Assembly (NCBI GenBank): GCA_017480395.1 | Contig: JAFVAS010000066.1 | Span: forward strand, 1-5,241 | Length of the DNA: 5,241 bases | Source of the DNA: Oscillospiraceae bacterium | Lineage (GTDB): Bacteria; Bacillota; Clostridia; Oscillospirales; Oscillospiraceae | Direction of reading: 5' to 3' | In this document: positions 1-5,210 of the stretch, in pieces | Position numbering within the stretch: position 1 is the stretch's first letter | How the letters are laid out: each line of letters opens with the position of its first letter | Notes under the pieces: model-generated | Databases searched by the model: none | What the model was told of the DNA's origin: nothing | Seen by the model: only the letters and a program-made list of their open reading frames with translations | Translations under genes and position numbers: made by a program

Positions 1-444
1 CAGCAGGCCCTGAATCTTCAGGCCCTCGCTGACGATCTGCATGATGTTCATGCGGGGATCCAGGGAGGCAAAGGGATCCTGGGTCACCATCTGCAAATTC
101 TTCCGCATCCGCTTCCAGGCGGTGGTGCTGATGTCCCGATAGTTGTTGCCCTCATAGAAGATGTCGCCGGAGGTGATCTTCACCACATTCAGCAGGCAGT
201 TGCCGATGGTGGACTTGCCGGAGCCCGACTCCCCCACAATGCCCAGGGTCTGGCCCCGCTTGATGCCGAAGGAGACGCCATCCACTGCCTTGACCTCGCC
301 GATCTTTTTCTTCAGCAGGCCCTTGGTGATGGGAAAATGCATCTTCAGGTCGTGGACATACATGATGTCGTCCGGTTTCAGCACATCTTTGAGGAAAATA
401 TCGGAGCCGTCCACCTTGGGGGCCCGTTCCTGTTGTTTGCTCAT
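1..444 (-). CDS. Opp/Dpp-family ABC importer ATPase, DppF/OppF type (partial, 3' end beyond window)
   Basis: This is the second ATP-binding subunit of an oligopeptide/dipeptide/nickel-family ABC importer, a cytoplasmic ATPase that pairs with the DppD-type subunit on the inner face of the membrane. The first 148 residues are visible. The sequence shows the amphipathic segment MHFPITKG (about 35-42), the family's KAVDGVSF strand (52-59), a Walker A motif GESGSGKST (71-79) and a Q-loop with QMVTQDPFASLDPR (118-131), which is highly typical of OppF/DppF. The ABC signature, Walker B and C-terminal oligopeptide domain would lie left of the window. The start ATG (444-442) overlaps the stop of the upstream ATPase gene as ATGA, so translation is probably coupled. 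A GAGG Shine-Dalgarno (complement of 455-458) lies 10 bases before it. The frame is open to the window edge, so the truncation is due to the window. The transported substrate cannot be inferred. Confidence 0.95.
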   Translation of the reverse strand, partial: MSKQQERAPKVDGSDIFLKDVLKPDDIMYVHDLKMHFPITKGLLKKKIGEVKAVDGVSFGIKRGQTLGIVGESGSGKSTIGNCLLNVVKITSGDIFYEGNNYRDISTTAWKRMRKNLQMVTQDPFASLDPRMNIMQIVSEGLKIQGLL

Positions 445-1451
445 GCGCCGCACACCTCTTTTCTCTCTTCATCCAACTGATCCATATGGAAGCAGGCGCA
501 GTGGTGGTTCTCCCCCACCGCCTGCAGCTCGGGCCGCCGGTTGCGGCACTCGTCGGTGGCGTATTTGCACCGGTTTGCGAAGGCGCAGCAGTTGGGCGGA
601 ATCCTGGACATATCGGGGGGCTCGCCCTCGATGGTGTGGAGGCCGTGACTTCTGGGCAGGTCCAGCCGGGGCACCGCCCGGATCAGGCCCAGGGTGTAGG
701 GGTGGTGGGGATTGCCGAAGATCTCCCTCGTGGGGCCGTCCTCCACAATCTTGCCGCCGTACATGATCTTCACCGTGTCCGCATACCGGGCCACGACGCC
801 CAGGTTGTGGGTGATGAAGATCAGCGCGGTGCCGTGGGTCTGGCGCAGCTTGTTCAGCTGCTCCAGCACCTGGGCCTGAACGGTGACGTCCAGCGCGGTG
901 GTGGGCTCGTCGCAGATCAGGATATCCGGGTTGCAGGCCATGGCCATGGCGATCATGGAGCGCTGCTGCATGCCGCCGGAGAACTCAAAGGGGTATTGAT
1001 TGACCCGCTGCTCCGGGTTGGGGATGCCGACCTCGTCCAGCAGCTCCACCGCCCGCTTCATGGCCTCGTCCTTCTTCATGTCCGTATGGGTGAGCAGGTT
1101 TTCGCAGATCTGGTCGCCCACGGTCATCACCGGGTTCAGGGCGGCGGAGGGCTCCTGGAAGATCATGCTGATCTGGGAGCCCCGAACCGCCTGGATCTCC
1201 GCGTCGTTCATCTCCAGCAGGTCGCGCCCATGGTAGAGGATCTTACCGCCCATGATGAGTCCCGGGGGATAGGGCACCAGCCGCAGAATGGACAGGGCGC
1301 TGACGCTCTTGCCGGAGCCGGACTCGCCGATGATGGCCATGCACTCGCCCTTGTGCAGCGTGTAGGACAGGTCGTCCACCGCCCGCAGCTCGCTGGTGCC
1401 GTTGTAAAAATAGGTTTTCAGATGCTGGACCTCAAGGATTTTTTCTTCCAT
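441..1451 (-). CDS. Opp/Dpp-family ABC importer ATPase, DppD/OppD type
   Basis: This is a complete 336-residue ATPase of an oligopeptide/dipeptide/nickel-type importer, of normal family length. It has Walker A GESGSGKS (42-49), Q-loop Q99 in IFQEPSAALNP, signature FSGGMQQR (157-164), Walker B ILICDEP (177-183), D-loop TALD (185-188) and switch histidine H215 in ITHN. The C-terminal oligopeptide-transporter domain has the HHPYT element and a cysteine cluster (C288/C289, C295, C302, C318/C320). This matches the CPF-x2-RC...C...C pattern that ligates a [4Fe-4S] cluster in some characterised DppD and OppD proteins. It is the first gene of the leftward operon and its stop overlaps the next start as ATGA. 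A GGAAG ribosome site (complement of 1461-1465) lies nine bases before the ATG. No permease or solute-binding protein gene is in view; these may follow to the left. The substrate class is open: peptides, nickel, opines and sugars are all imported by this family. Confidence 0.96.
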   Translation of the reverse strand: MEEKILEVQHLKTYFYNGTSELRAVDDLSYTLHKGECMAIIGESGSGKSVSALSILRLVPYPPGLIMGGKILYHGRDLLEMNDAEIQAVRGSQISMIFQEPSAALNPVMTVGDQICENLLTHTDMKKDEAMKRAVELLDEVGIPNPEQRVNQYPFEFSGGMQQRSMIAMAMACNPDILICDEPTTALDVTVQAQVLEQLNKLRQTHGTALIFITHNLGVVARYADTVKIMYGGKIVEDGPTREIFGNPHHPYTLGLIRAVPRLDLPRSHGLHTIEGEPPDMSRIPPNCCAFANRCKYATDECRNRRPELQAVGENHHCACFHMDQLDEERKEVCGA

Positions 1452-1534
1452 AACACATCACTTCCATTTTCCTGTTTGCGCTCAGTTGTCAGCGTTTCAA
1501 CCCAAATAGGCCTTTTCACGCATTTAATGAAGTC

Positions 1535-1563
1535 ATTTTAGGCCGAAACCGCCGGGAAGTAAA
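1535..1563 (-). promoter_or_regulatory. Predicted promoter of the ABC importer operon
   Basis: Read on the minus strand, TTTACT (1563-1558) is followed by exactly 17 bases and then TAAAAT (1540-1535). This gives a sigma-A-type promoter with a start near 1528 and a leader of about 77 bases before the ATPase start codon at 1451. The -35 element is the end of the 30-bp box at 1559-1588. The promoter upstream of the three-gene operon has the same arrangement and spacing, which strengthens both calls. Confidence 0.75.
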
Positions 1564-1588
1564 ATTGCGCTTTGGAATGCCCTCATGT
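1559..1588 (-). promoter_or_regulatory. Shared operator box, copy 1 (ABC operon)
   Basis: On the minus strand this reads ACATGAG, then G, then GCATTCCAAAGCGC, then A, then ATTTTAC. It matches the plus-strand box at 2825-2854 at 28 of 30 positions, differing only at the two single bases named. It overlaps the -35 of the ABC operon promoter and extends to about -60, a usual place for an activator or LysR-type activation site. It contains a T-N11-A spacing, the loose LysR-box pattern. Binding by the neighbouring LysR-type protein is inferred. Confidence 0.75.
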
Positions 1589-1649
1589 TCATTTTGTCAT
1601 GCATCCAATCCGATCCGGAGAATCATTCGTGAATTTTCCCGAAATGCGC

Positions 1650-1668
1650 AACAAAGGACGCCCTTGTT
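1650..1668. promoter_or_regulatory. Imperfect dyad over the lysR -35 region
   Basis: The arms AACAAAGG (1650-1657) and CCCTTGTT (1661-1668) pair at seven of eight positions around the three bases ACG. The dyad overlaps the predicted -35 element TTGTTT of lysR, where a bound protein could control lysR expression, for example by autorepression. It does not resemble the 30-bp box closely, so a different protein or a chance dyad is possible. Confidence 0.35.
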
Positions 1669-1692
1669 TTTCGGCCCGGAAATTGCTATAAT
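1664..1692 (+). promoter_or_regulatory. Predicted promoter of the lysR-family gene
   Basis: TTGTTT (1664-1669), a 17-base spacer and a perfect TATAAT (1687-1692) preceded by TGC form an extended -10 promoter. The predicted start is near 1699, giving a leader of about 75 bases. The leader contains the GTTGGCA/TGCCAAC dyad at 1730-1752. Confidence 0.75.
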
Positions 1693-1721
1693 ACTTTAAA
1701 CAGCCAAATTAAACAAAGTCC

Positions 1722-1751
1722 ATTATAAAGTTGGCATCATCAGATTGCCAA
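1722..1751 (-). promoter_or_regulatory. Possible second leftward promoter inside the lysR leader
   Basis: On the minus strand TTGGCA (1751-1746) is followed by 18 bases and a perfect TATAAT (1727-1722). It would start near 1714 and run left through the lysR promoter toward the ABC operon. Five of six -35 bases and all six -10 bases match consensus. Its -35 is one arm of the dyad at 1730-1752. Whether it is active cannot be seen; AT-rich spacers produce such matches by chance. Confidence 0.4.
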
Positions 1752-1752
1752 C
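1730..1752. repeat. Perfect 7-bp dyad in the lysR leader
   Basis: GTTGGCA (1730-1736) and TGCCAAC (1746-1752) are perfect inverted arms around nine bases. The dyad sits downstream of the predicted lysR start and about ten bases before the ribosome binding site. It could be an operator acting as a roadblock, or a small RNA hairpin near the ribosome site. One arm also supplies the -35 of the possible leftward promoter at 1722-1751. Confidence 0.5.
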
Positions 1753-1773
1753 AACGATTTAAAGAGGTGCCAC

Positions 1774-2745
1774 ATGGATTTGTATCAATTGGAGTGCTTT
1801 CAGGTGGTGGCCAGGATGCAGCACATCTCCAACGCCGCCGCGAAATTGCATCTGACCCAGCCCGCACTCAGCAAAATCATCTTCCGGGTGGAGGAATATG
1901 TGGGCTATCCACTCTTCGACCGGGTGAAGGGAAAAATCTATCTCAACGAGAGCGGCCAGATCTTCCTGTCTCATCTGGACACCATGTTCGCGGAGCTGAA
2001 CAACGGTCTCGATCAGATTCGGGCCAACGCCCGGATCGCGGACAACAGCATCTATGTGGCCTCCTCCGCCGACAGCATCCTGGCCCAGTCCTCAGAGCGG
2101 TTTTTTGCCTCCCACCCGGATGTCAAGATCAAGTACCTGGTCTCCACGCCGGAGCAGATCCGGGAGGGGCTGCTGCAAAAGGGGCTGGACTTTGCCCTGA
2201 CCACCATGCCGCCCGCCGGCTCGGGCATCGACTGGATCCCGGTGGGCGAGGAGGAGATCCTGCTCATCGCCGGGGACAAGAGCCCGCTCTACGGGGAGAC
2301 CGAGGTCTCCTTCGCCCAGCTGAAGGATGTGGACATCATGTGCGAGTGCCTGGGGGGCGATCTCCGCAGCCACGTGGACCGCTGCTTTGCCGAGGCGAAG
2401 ATTCGGCCCAAGATCATGCTGGAGAGCACCGCCGGGGCCTCCATGGGCTTCTCCATCGGCAACCACCGGGCGGTCAGCTTTATGCCCGCCCACCGGTTCA
2501 TGCAGATCTATCAGATCCACCACAGCGGTCCCGTGGATGAAGCGGACGGCCTTTTCCCCCGTGTCATCCCCCGCGCCATCCGGCTGAAGGATCCCGTCTG
2601 CACCCAACAGGTGGGGCTGGCCAGCCGTACCGGCAGCCAGTTCGGCAAGGTGACCCAGGAATTTTACGACTATATCCTGAGCTCCTTCCGCAAAATGTAC
2701 GCCGACGCCCAGGAGTTTGTCCGGCAGTATTTCGAGAACAATTGA
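1774..2745 (+). CDS. LysR-family transcriptional regulator
   Basis: This is a 323-residue LysR-type regulator, close to the usual length of about 300. The N-terminal winged helix-turn-helix starts canonically with MDLYQLECF and contains HISNAAAKLHLTQPALSKII (17-36) and VGYPLFDR (43-50). A linker helix follows, then from about residue 90 a periplasmic-binding-protein-like effector domain (SIYVASSADSIL...), where a small-molecule inducer would bind. The start is set by the family N-terminus and by AAAGAGG (1761-1767) six bases upstream. The gene lies between the divergent ABC operon and the co-oriented three-gene operon, both of which carry a near-identical box at their -35. It is therefore the obvious candidate regulator of both. 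The ligand is unknown. A long hairpin follows the stop codon. No frameshift or missing domain is seen. Confidence 0.96.
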   Translation: MDLYQLECFQVVARMQHISNAAAKLHLTQPALSKIIFRVEEYVGYPLFDRVKGKIYLNESGQIFLSHLDTMFAELNNGLDQIRANARIADNSIYVASSADSILAQSSERFFASHPDVKIKYLVSTPEQIREGLLQKGLDFALTTMPPAGSGIDWIPVGEEEILLIAGDKSPLYGETEVSFAQLKDVDIMCECLGGDLRSHVDRCFAEAKIRPKIMLESTAGASMGFSIGNHRAVSFMPAHRFMQIYQIHHSGPVDEADGLFPRVIPRAIRLKDPVCTQQVGLASRTGSQFGKVTQEFYDYILSSFRKMYADAQEFVRQYFENN

Positions 2746-2772
2746 GGGCGATATACATTAAATAACGCAAAA

Positions 2773-2814
2773 ATGCGGCCTTATTCCGTCCCGTCCGGCG
2801 GAGTAAGGCCGCAT
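2773..2814. terminator. 16-bp hairpin after lysR, probable terminator
   Basis: The arms at 2773-2788 and 2799-2814 pair over 16 positions with one T-G wobble and a 10-base loop. It lies 28 bases after the lysR stop and before the operator and promoter of the next operon, so it probably separates the two transcription units. The plus-strand side has only a weak T-run (ATAACAATTT). The other side has five A residues (2769-2773), which read as a U-tract for leftward transcription. Termination of lysR may thus be weak or bidirectional. Confidence 0.6.
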
Positions 2815-2824
2815 AACAATTTCC

Positions 2825-2854
2825 ACATGAGCGCATTCCAAAGCGCTATTTTAC
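2825..2854 (+). promoter_or_regulatory. Shared operator box, copy 2 (three-gene SnoaL-like operon)
   Basis: This reads ACATGAG, then C, then GCATTCCAAAGCGC, then T, then ATTTTAC. It matches the minus-strand box at 1559-1588 at 28 of 30 positions. In this copy the arms AGCGC (2830-2834) and GCGCT (2843-2847) form a clean dyad around eight bases. The box ends in the -35 of the operon promoter, as in the other copy. Confidence 0.75.
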
Positions 2855-2878
2855 ATGTCATGGCTCCCTCCGTATAAT
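2850..2878 (+). promoter_or_regulatory. Predicted promoter of the three-gene SnoaL-like operon
   Basis: TTTACA (2850-2855), a 17-base spacer and a perfect TATAAT (2873-2878) form a near-consensus sigma-A-type promoter. The predicted start is near 2885, giving a leader of about 46 bases to the ATG at 2931. The -35 is shared with the 3' end of the operator box. Confidence 0.82.
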
Positions 2879-2893
2879 AAAACCATCACGAAT

Positions 2894-2910
2894 AAACCGC
2901 GATGCGGTTT
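2894..2910 (+). other. Leader hairpin before the first SnoaL-like gene
   Basis: AAACCGC (2894-2900) and GCGGTTT (2904-2910) form a perfect 7-bp stem with a three-base GAT loop. If transcription starts near 2885, the hairpin is within about ten bases of the 5' end and ends six bases before the AAAGGAG ribosome site (2917-2923). It could stabilise the mRNA 5' end or influence translation start. There is no T-run, so it is not a typical terminator. Confidence 0.6.
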
Positions 2911-2930
2911 GCACAGAAAGGAGCTTTTCC

Positions 2931-3671
2931 ATGGCATATACGACACAGCAGCTGGCCGAACGCTTTATCGACCAGCGGGAAATTCAGAATGTGATGGGCA
3001 AGTACGCGCTGCTGACCATGATCTGCAAGCAGGCGGATCTGGTGGACAAGTTCTGGTCCAAGCGGGCGGAGACCCCCACCCTGGCCAGAAACGACGGCTG
3101 GTATGTGGGCCTGGAGGCGATCTCCGGCTACTATCAGGCCATCTCCGACAATCTGGCGGCCAAGCTTCCTCTCATGCGCAAGCTCTTCCCCAAGGAGCTG
3201 GGCAACAAGTCTGACGAGGATATCTTCGGCGTGGGCGAGCACTTCCCCCGGCCCATCACCACCCCCATCGTGGAGGTCGCCGCCGACGGCAAGACTGCCA
3301 AGGGCCTCTGGCAGGTCATGGGCGCCAACAACTCCATCACCCAGTTTGGCCCCTTCTCCACCTGGAGCTGGGGATATATCGCCGCCGACTTTGTGCTGGA
3401 GGACGACGAGTGGAAGATCTGGCACCTGCAGGAGTTTGACGAGCTGACCGCCCCGGTGGCCACCAGCTGGGTCAAGGACAATCCCTATCCCGTGCTGGAC
3501 GCCTTCGCGGAGCTGGCCGATCAGACGCTGCCCGCCCCCACGGTGCCGGCCAGGCTCTACGAGGTGTATTCCCCCGAGCGGGAGTACACAGCGCCCCCCA
3601 GAATGCCCGAGCCCTATGAGACCTTTGCCGACACCTTCAGCTATGGCATGAACGGAAAGGAGGCCATCTGA
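2931..3671 (+). CDS. SnoaL/NTF2-fold-like protein A (first of three paralogues)
   Basis: This 246-residue protein has no signal peptide or membrane segment, so it is probably cytoplasmic. It has the layout of SnoaL-like/NTF2-fold proteins: an N-terminal helix with REIQNVMGKYA (16-26), DLVDKFW (36-42), YVGLEAISGYY (58-68), the strand PIVEVAADGKTAKGLW (112-127) and EDDEWKIWH (157-165). That fold includes dehydratases, isomerases and cyclases such as BaiE and scytalone dehydratase, and also non-enzymatic binders. After the fold comes an unusual tail of about 80 residues ending in MPEPYETF (225-232), shared with the next two proteins. Where proteins B and C have a histidine 12 residues before the DG turn, this one has R107, with H104 nearby. 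The start is fixed by AAAGGAG (2917-2923) seven bases upstream. The stop lies two bases before gene B. The exact function is not recognised. Confidence 0.85.
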   Translation: MAYTTQQLAERFIDQREIQNVMGKYALLTMICKQADLVDKFWSKRAETPTLARNDGWYVGLEAISGYYQAISDNLAAKLPLMRKLFPKELGNKSDEDIFGVGEHFPRPITTPIVEVAADGKTAKGLWQVMGANNSITQFGPFSTWSWGYIAADFVLEDDEWKIWHLQEFDELTAPVATSWVKDNPYPVLDAFAELADQTLPAPTVPARLYEVYSPEREYTAPPRMPEPYETFADTFSYGMNGKEAI

Positions 3672-3673
3672 CC

Positions 3674-4345
3674 ATGAGACAGTTTACCGAAGCAGAGCGC
3701 ATCCAGCGCGTCTGGGACAAGGAGGCGGCCAAAACCGTCCTCTGCCGCAACATGTACTATATGGCCGCCAACCAACGGGAGGAGGCCCTTGAACAGCTCT
3801 GGGTCAAGGAGCCCGAGCATGCCGCCACCGCCTCCTACGGCAAGAACTGGGGCTACTATGTGGGGCTGGACGAGATCAAGCGCTACTACCTGGACGGCAA
3901 CCCCTTCGGGGCAAAGGGCACCATGAACTGCCACCCCGTGGCCACCATCCGGGTGGAGGAGGCGGAGGACGGCCAGACCATCCTCTGCCAGTGGTACAAC
4001 GCCTCCTACGAGACCCGCCTGGTGAACGGCGTGCTGACCCCCCTGTGGATCTGCGAAAAGGGGAACGCCGACCTGGTGAAGGAGGCCGACGGCTGGAAGA
4101 TCTGGCACTATTTCATCGGCACCGATCTCCAGACCGAGGCCGGCGTCAACTATGCCGCCCAGCCCGTGGATCTGCCCGACGAGGAGAATCCCATGGCCGT
4201 GGAGTTCGGCGATCCCACCGTCAAAATGGACGCCTATATCACCCGCTATAATTACTATCCCTATCCGGCCATCCCGGAGCCCTATGAGACCTTCCGGCCC
4301 GAGCTGGGCTGCGGCCCCGAGGGCAACCCCAACTACAAGGCATAA
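3674..4345 (+). CDS. SnoaL/NTF2-fold-like protein B (second of three paralogues)
   Basis: This 223-residue protein is related to A and looks cytoplasmic. The matching blocks are EEALEQLW (36-43), YYVGLDEIKRYY (61-72), HPVATIRVEEAEDGQT (87-102), KEADGWKIWH (136-145) and a tail with AIPEPYETF (199-207). H87, 12 residues before D99-G100, sits where SnoaL-like dehydratases often carry a catalytic histidine. This is an alignment by eye and needs a structure model. The C-terminal tail is tyrosine-rich (YITRYNYYPYP, 188-198). The gene starts two bases after gene A ends, with AAAGGAGG (3656-3663) inside the end of A, so the two are co-translated from one mRNA. No signal peptide or metal-binding motif is evident. 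The role is unknown: a lyase, isomerase or subunit of a mixed oligomer are all possible. Confidence 0.85.
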   Translation: MRQFTEAERIQRVWDKEAAKTVLCRNMYYMAANQREEALEQLWVKEPEHAATASYGKNWGYYVGLDEIKRYYLDGNPFGAKGTMNCHPVATIRVEEAEDGQTILCQWYNASYETRLVNGVLTPLWICEKGNADLVKEADGWKIWHYFIGTDLQTEAGVNYAAQPVDLPDEENPMAVEFGDPTVKMDAYITRYNYYPYPAIPEPYETFRPELGCGPEGNPNYKA

Positions 4346-4359
4346 AGGAGGTTTCGGCG

Positions 4360-5178
4360 ATGAACAAGAAAAACATGACCCTCTCCCATATGATCGACGT
4401 GGCCGAGGCCTGCATCGAGGTGGAGAACCAGCAGTCCAAGCACGCCATCATGCACGCGGCCGGCCTGACCGAGGAAGAATTGGACACCATGTGGGCCCGG
4501 GAACGGGACGACTACTTCTGGTCCCATAACTTCGGCGGCATGAACGGCCGCGCCGAGGTGCTCAAGGGCTGGGCCGGCGGCCTGGCCCAGAACGCCCACT
4601 ATTTATACCGCCTGCTGCTGAAGGTATATCCCGAGGTGGAGGGCAAGGAGCCCCGCACCCTGATGGAGTGCGCCGTGCATATGCTGGGCTCCTCCATCAT
4701 CGAGGTGGCCGAGGACGGCAAGTCCGCCCGGGGCAGCTGGTATACCCCCGGTGTGATCTTCTCCACACTGAACCCGGAGCAGGCCAGGGAGGGCATCTGG
4801 ATCTGGGAGCGCTACGGCAACGACTTCGTCAAGGAGGGCGACGAATGGCTGATCCTCTCCCAGCACGTCTGCAACGACTACGGCGGAGCCATGGACGAGG
4901 ACAACTGGGCCCATGTCGCCTACGACCGCATGACCAAGCCGCCCCGTCCCCGTCCCCGGCCCGAGCGCGCCGACGACGGCTCCCTGCCCGGCGCACCCTG
5001 GGCGCCCATGCCCCTGTTCTATGCGTCCTACTCCCCGGTTCAGGCGCCGCAGAACGCCTGCCCCTGGCCCGCTCCCTATGAGACCCTGGTGCGGGACGAG
5101 AACTCCTATTGCTTGCCTTTCGCCAAGGGCGAGTACGCCATCACCTATCCCATTCCGGAAAAGCCCATGCACCCGTGA
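4360..5178 (+). CDS. SnoaL/NTF2-fold-like protein C (third, most diverged paralogue)
   Basis: This 272-residue protein is the longest and least similar of the three. It keeps ELDTMW (40-45), NGRAEVLKGW (62-71), H107, the strand SIIEVAEDGKSARGSW (112-127) and NDFVKEGDEWLIL (154-166). Compared with A and B, WKIWH is replaced by WLILSQH. An insertion of about 30 residues (72-105) lengthens the region before the DG strand; A has a similar one but B does not. A proline/arginine-rich stretch (PPRPRPRPER, 194-203) links to a tail with YASYSP (221-226) and WPAPYETLV (236-244). The latter corresponds to the PEPYETF of A and B. The ribosome site AAAGGAGG (4344-4351) overlaps the TAA stop of gene B, with an eight-base gap to the ATG, so it is in the same operon. 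Fold assignment rests on similarity to A and B and is less certain. Function is not recognised. Confidence 0.8.
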   Translation: MNKKNMTLSHMIDVAEACIEVENQQSKHAIMHAAGLTEEELDTMWARERDDYFWSHNFGGMNGRAEVLKGWAGGLAQNAHYLYRLLLKVYPEVEGKEPRTLMECAVHMLGSSIIEVAEDGKSARGSWYTPGVIFSTLNPEQAREGIWIWERYGNDFVKEGDEWLILSQHVCNDYGGAMDEDNWAHVAYDRMTKPPRPRPRPERADDGSLPGAPWAPMPLFYASYSPVQAPQNACPWPAPYETLVRDENSYCLPFAKGEYAITYPIPEKPMHP

Positions 5179-5210
5179 GCATCCTCCTTTCGGAGCCAGC
5201 ACATGAGCCT

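Noticed and set aside
486..1541. 351-codon open frame on the plus strand
   Set aside because: It is antisense to the ABC ATPase gene, lacks recognisable domains and has the low-complexity G/V/H/L-rich composition of a GC-rich shadow frame.
1634..1652. A third, degenerate copy of the 30-bp box upstream of lysR
   Set aside because: TTCC, AAA and GCGCAA occur in the right order, but only with extra bases inserted between them, so the match is no better than expected in such sequence.
1731..2540. 269-codon plus-strand frame overlapping lysR
   Set aside because: It is an out-of-frame reading of the LysR gene. The frame starting at 1774 has the family N-terminus and a proper ribosome site.
1559..2854. 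Terminal inverted repeats of a mobile element around lysR
   Set aside because: The two 30-bp copies are inverted and 1.2 kb apart, but only a regulator lies between them. There is no transposase and no matching target duplication outside them (GGGAA on the left, ATGTC on the right). Both copies fit promoters exactly. An operator is simpler.
1559..2854. Invertible segment for phase variation
   Set aside because: Inverted repeats around a regulator could recombine, but no invertase gene is seen. Both -10 elements lie outside the repeats, so inversion would not switch either promoter off. Long reads showing both orientations would reopen this.
2931..5178. Assignment of the three proteins as bile-acid 7-alpha-dehydratases (BaiE)
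   Set aside because: They share the fold type, but they are much longer than BaiE, lack other bai genes nearby and cannot be matched residue by residue with confidence.
4603..5202. 199-codon open frame on the minus strand, and similar ones at 2092-2607, 2886-3425 and 3641-4108
   Set aside because: All are antisense shadows of well-supported genes, rich in G, V, A and H, with no family resemblance.
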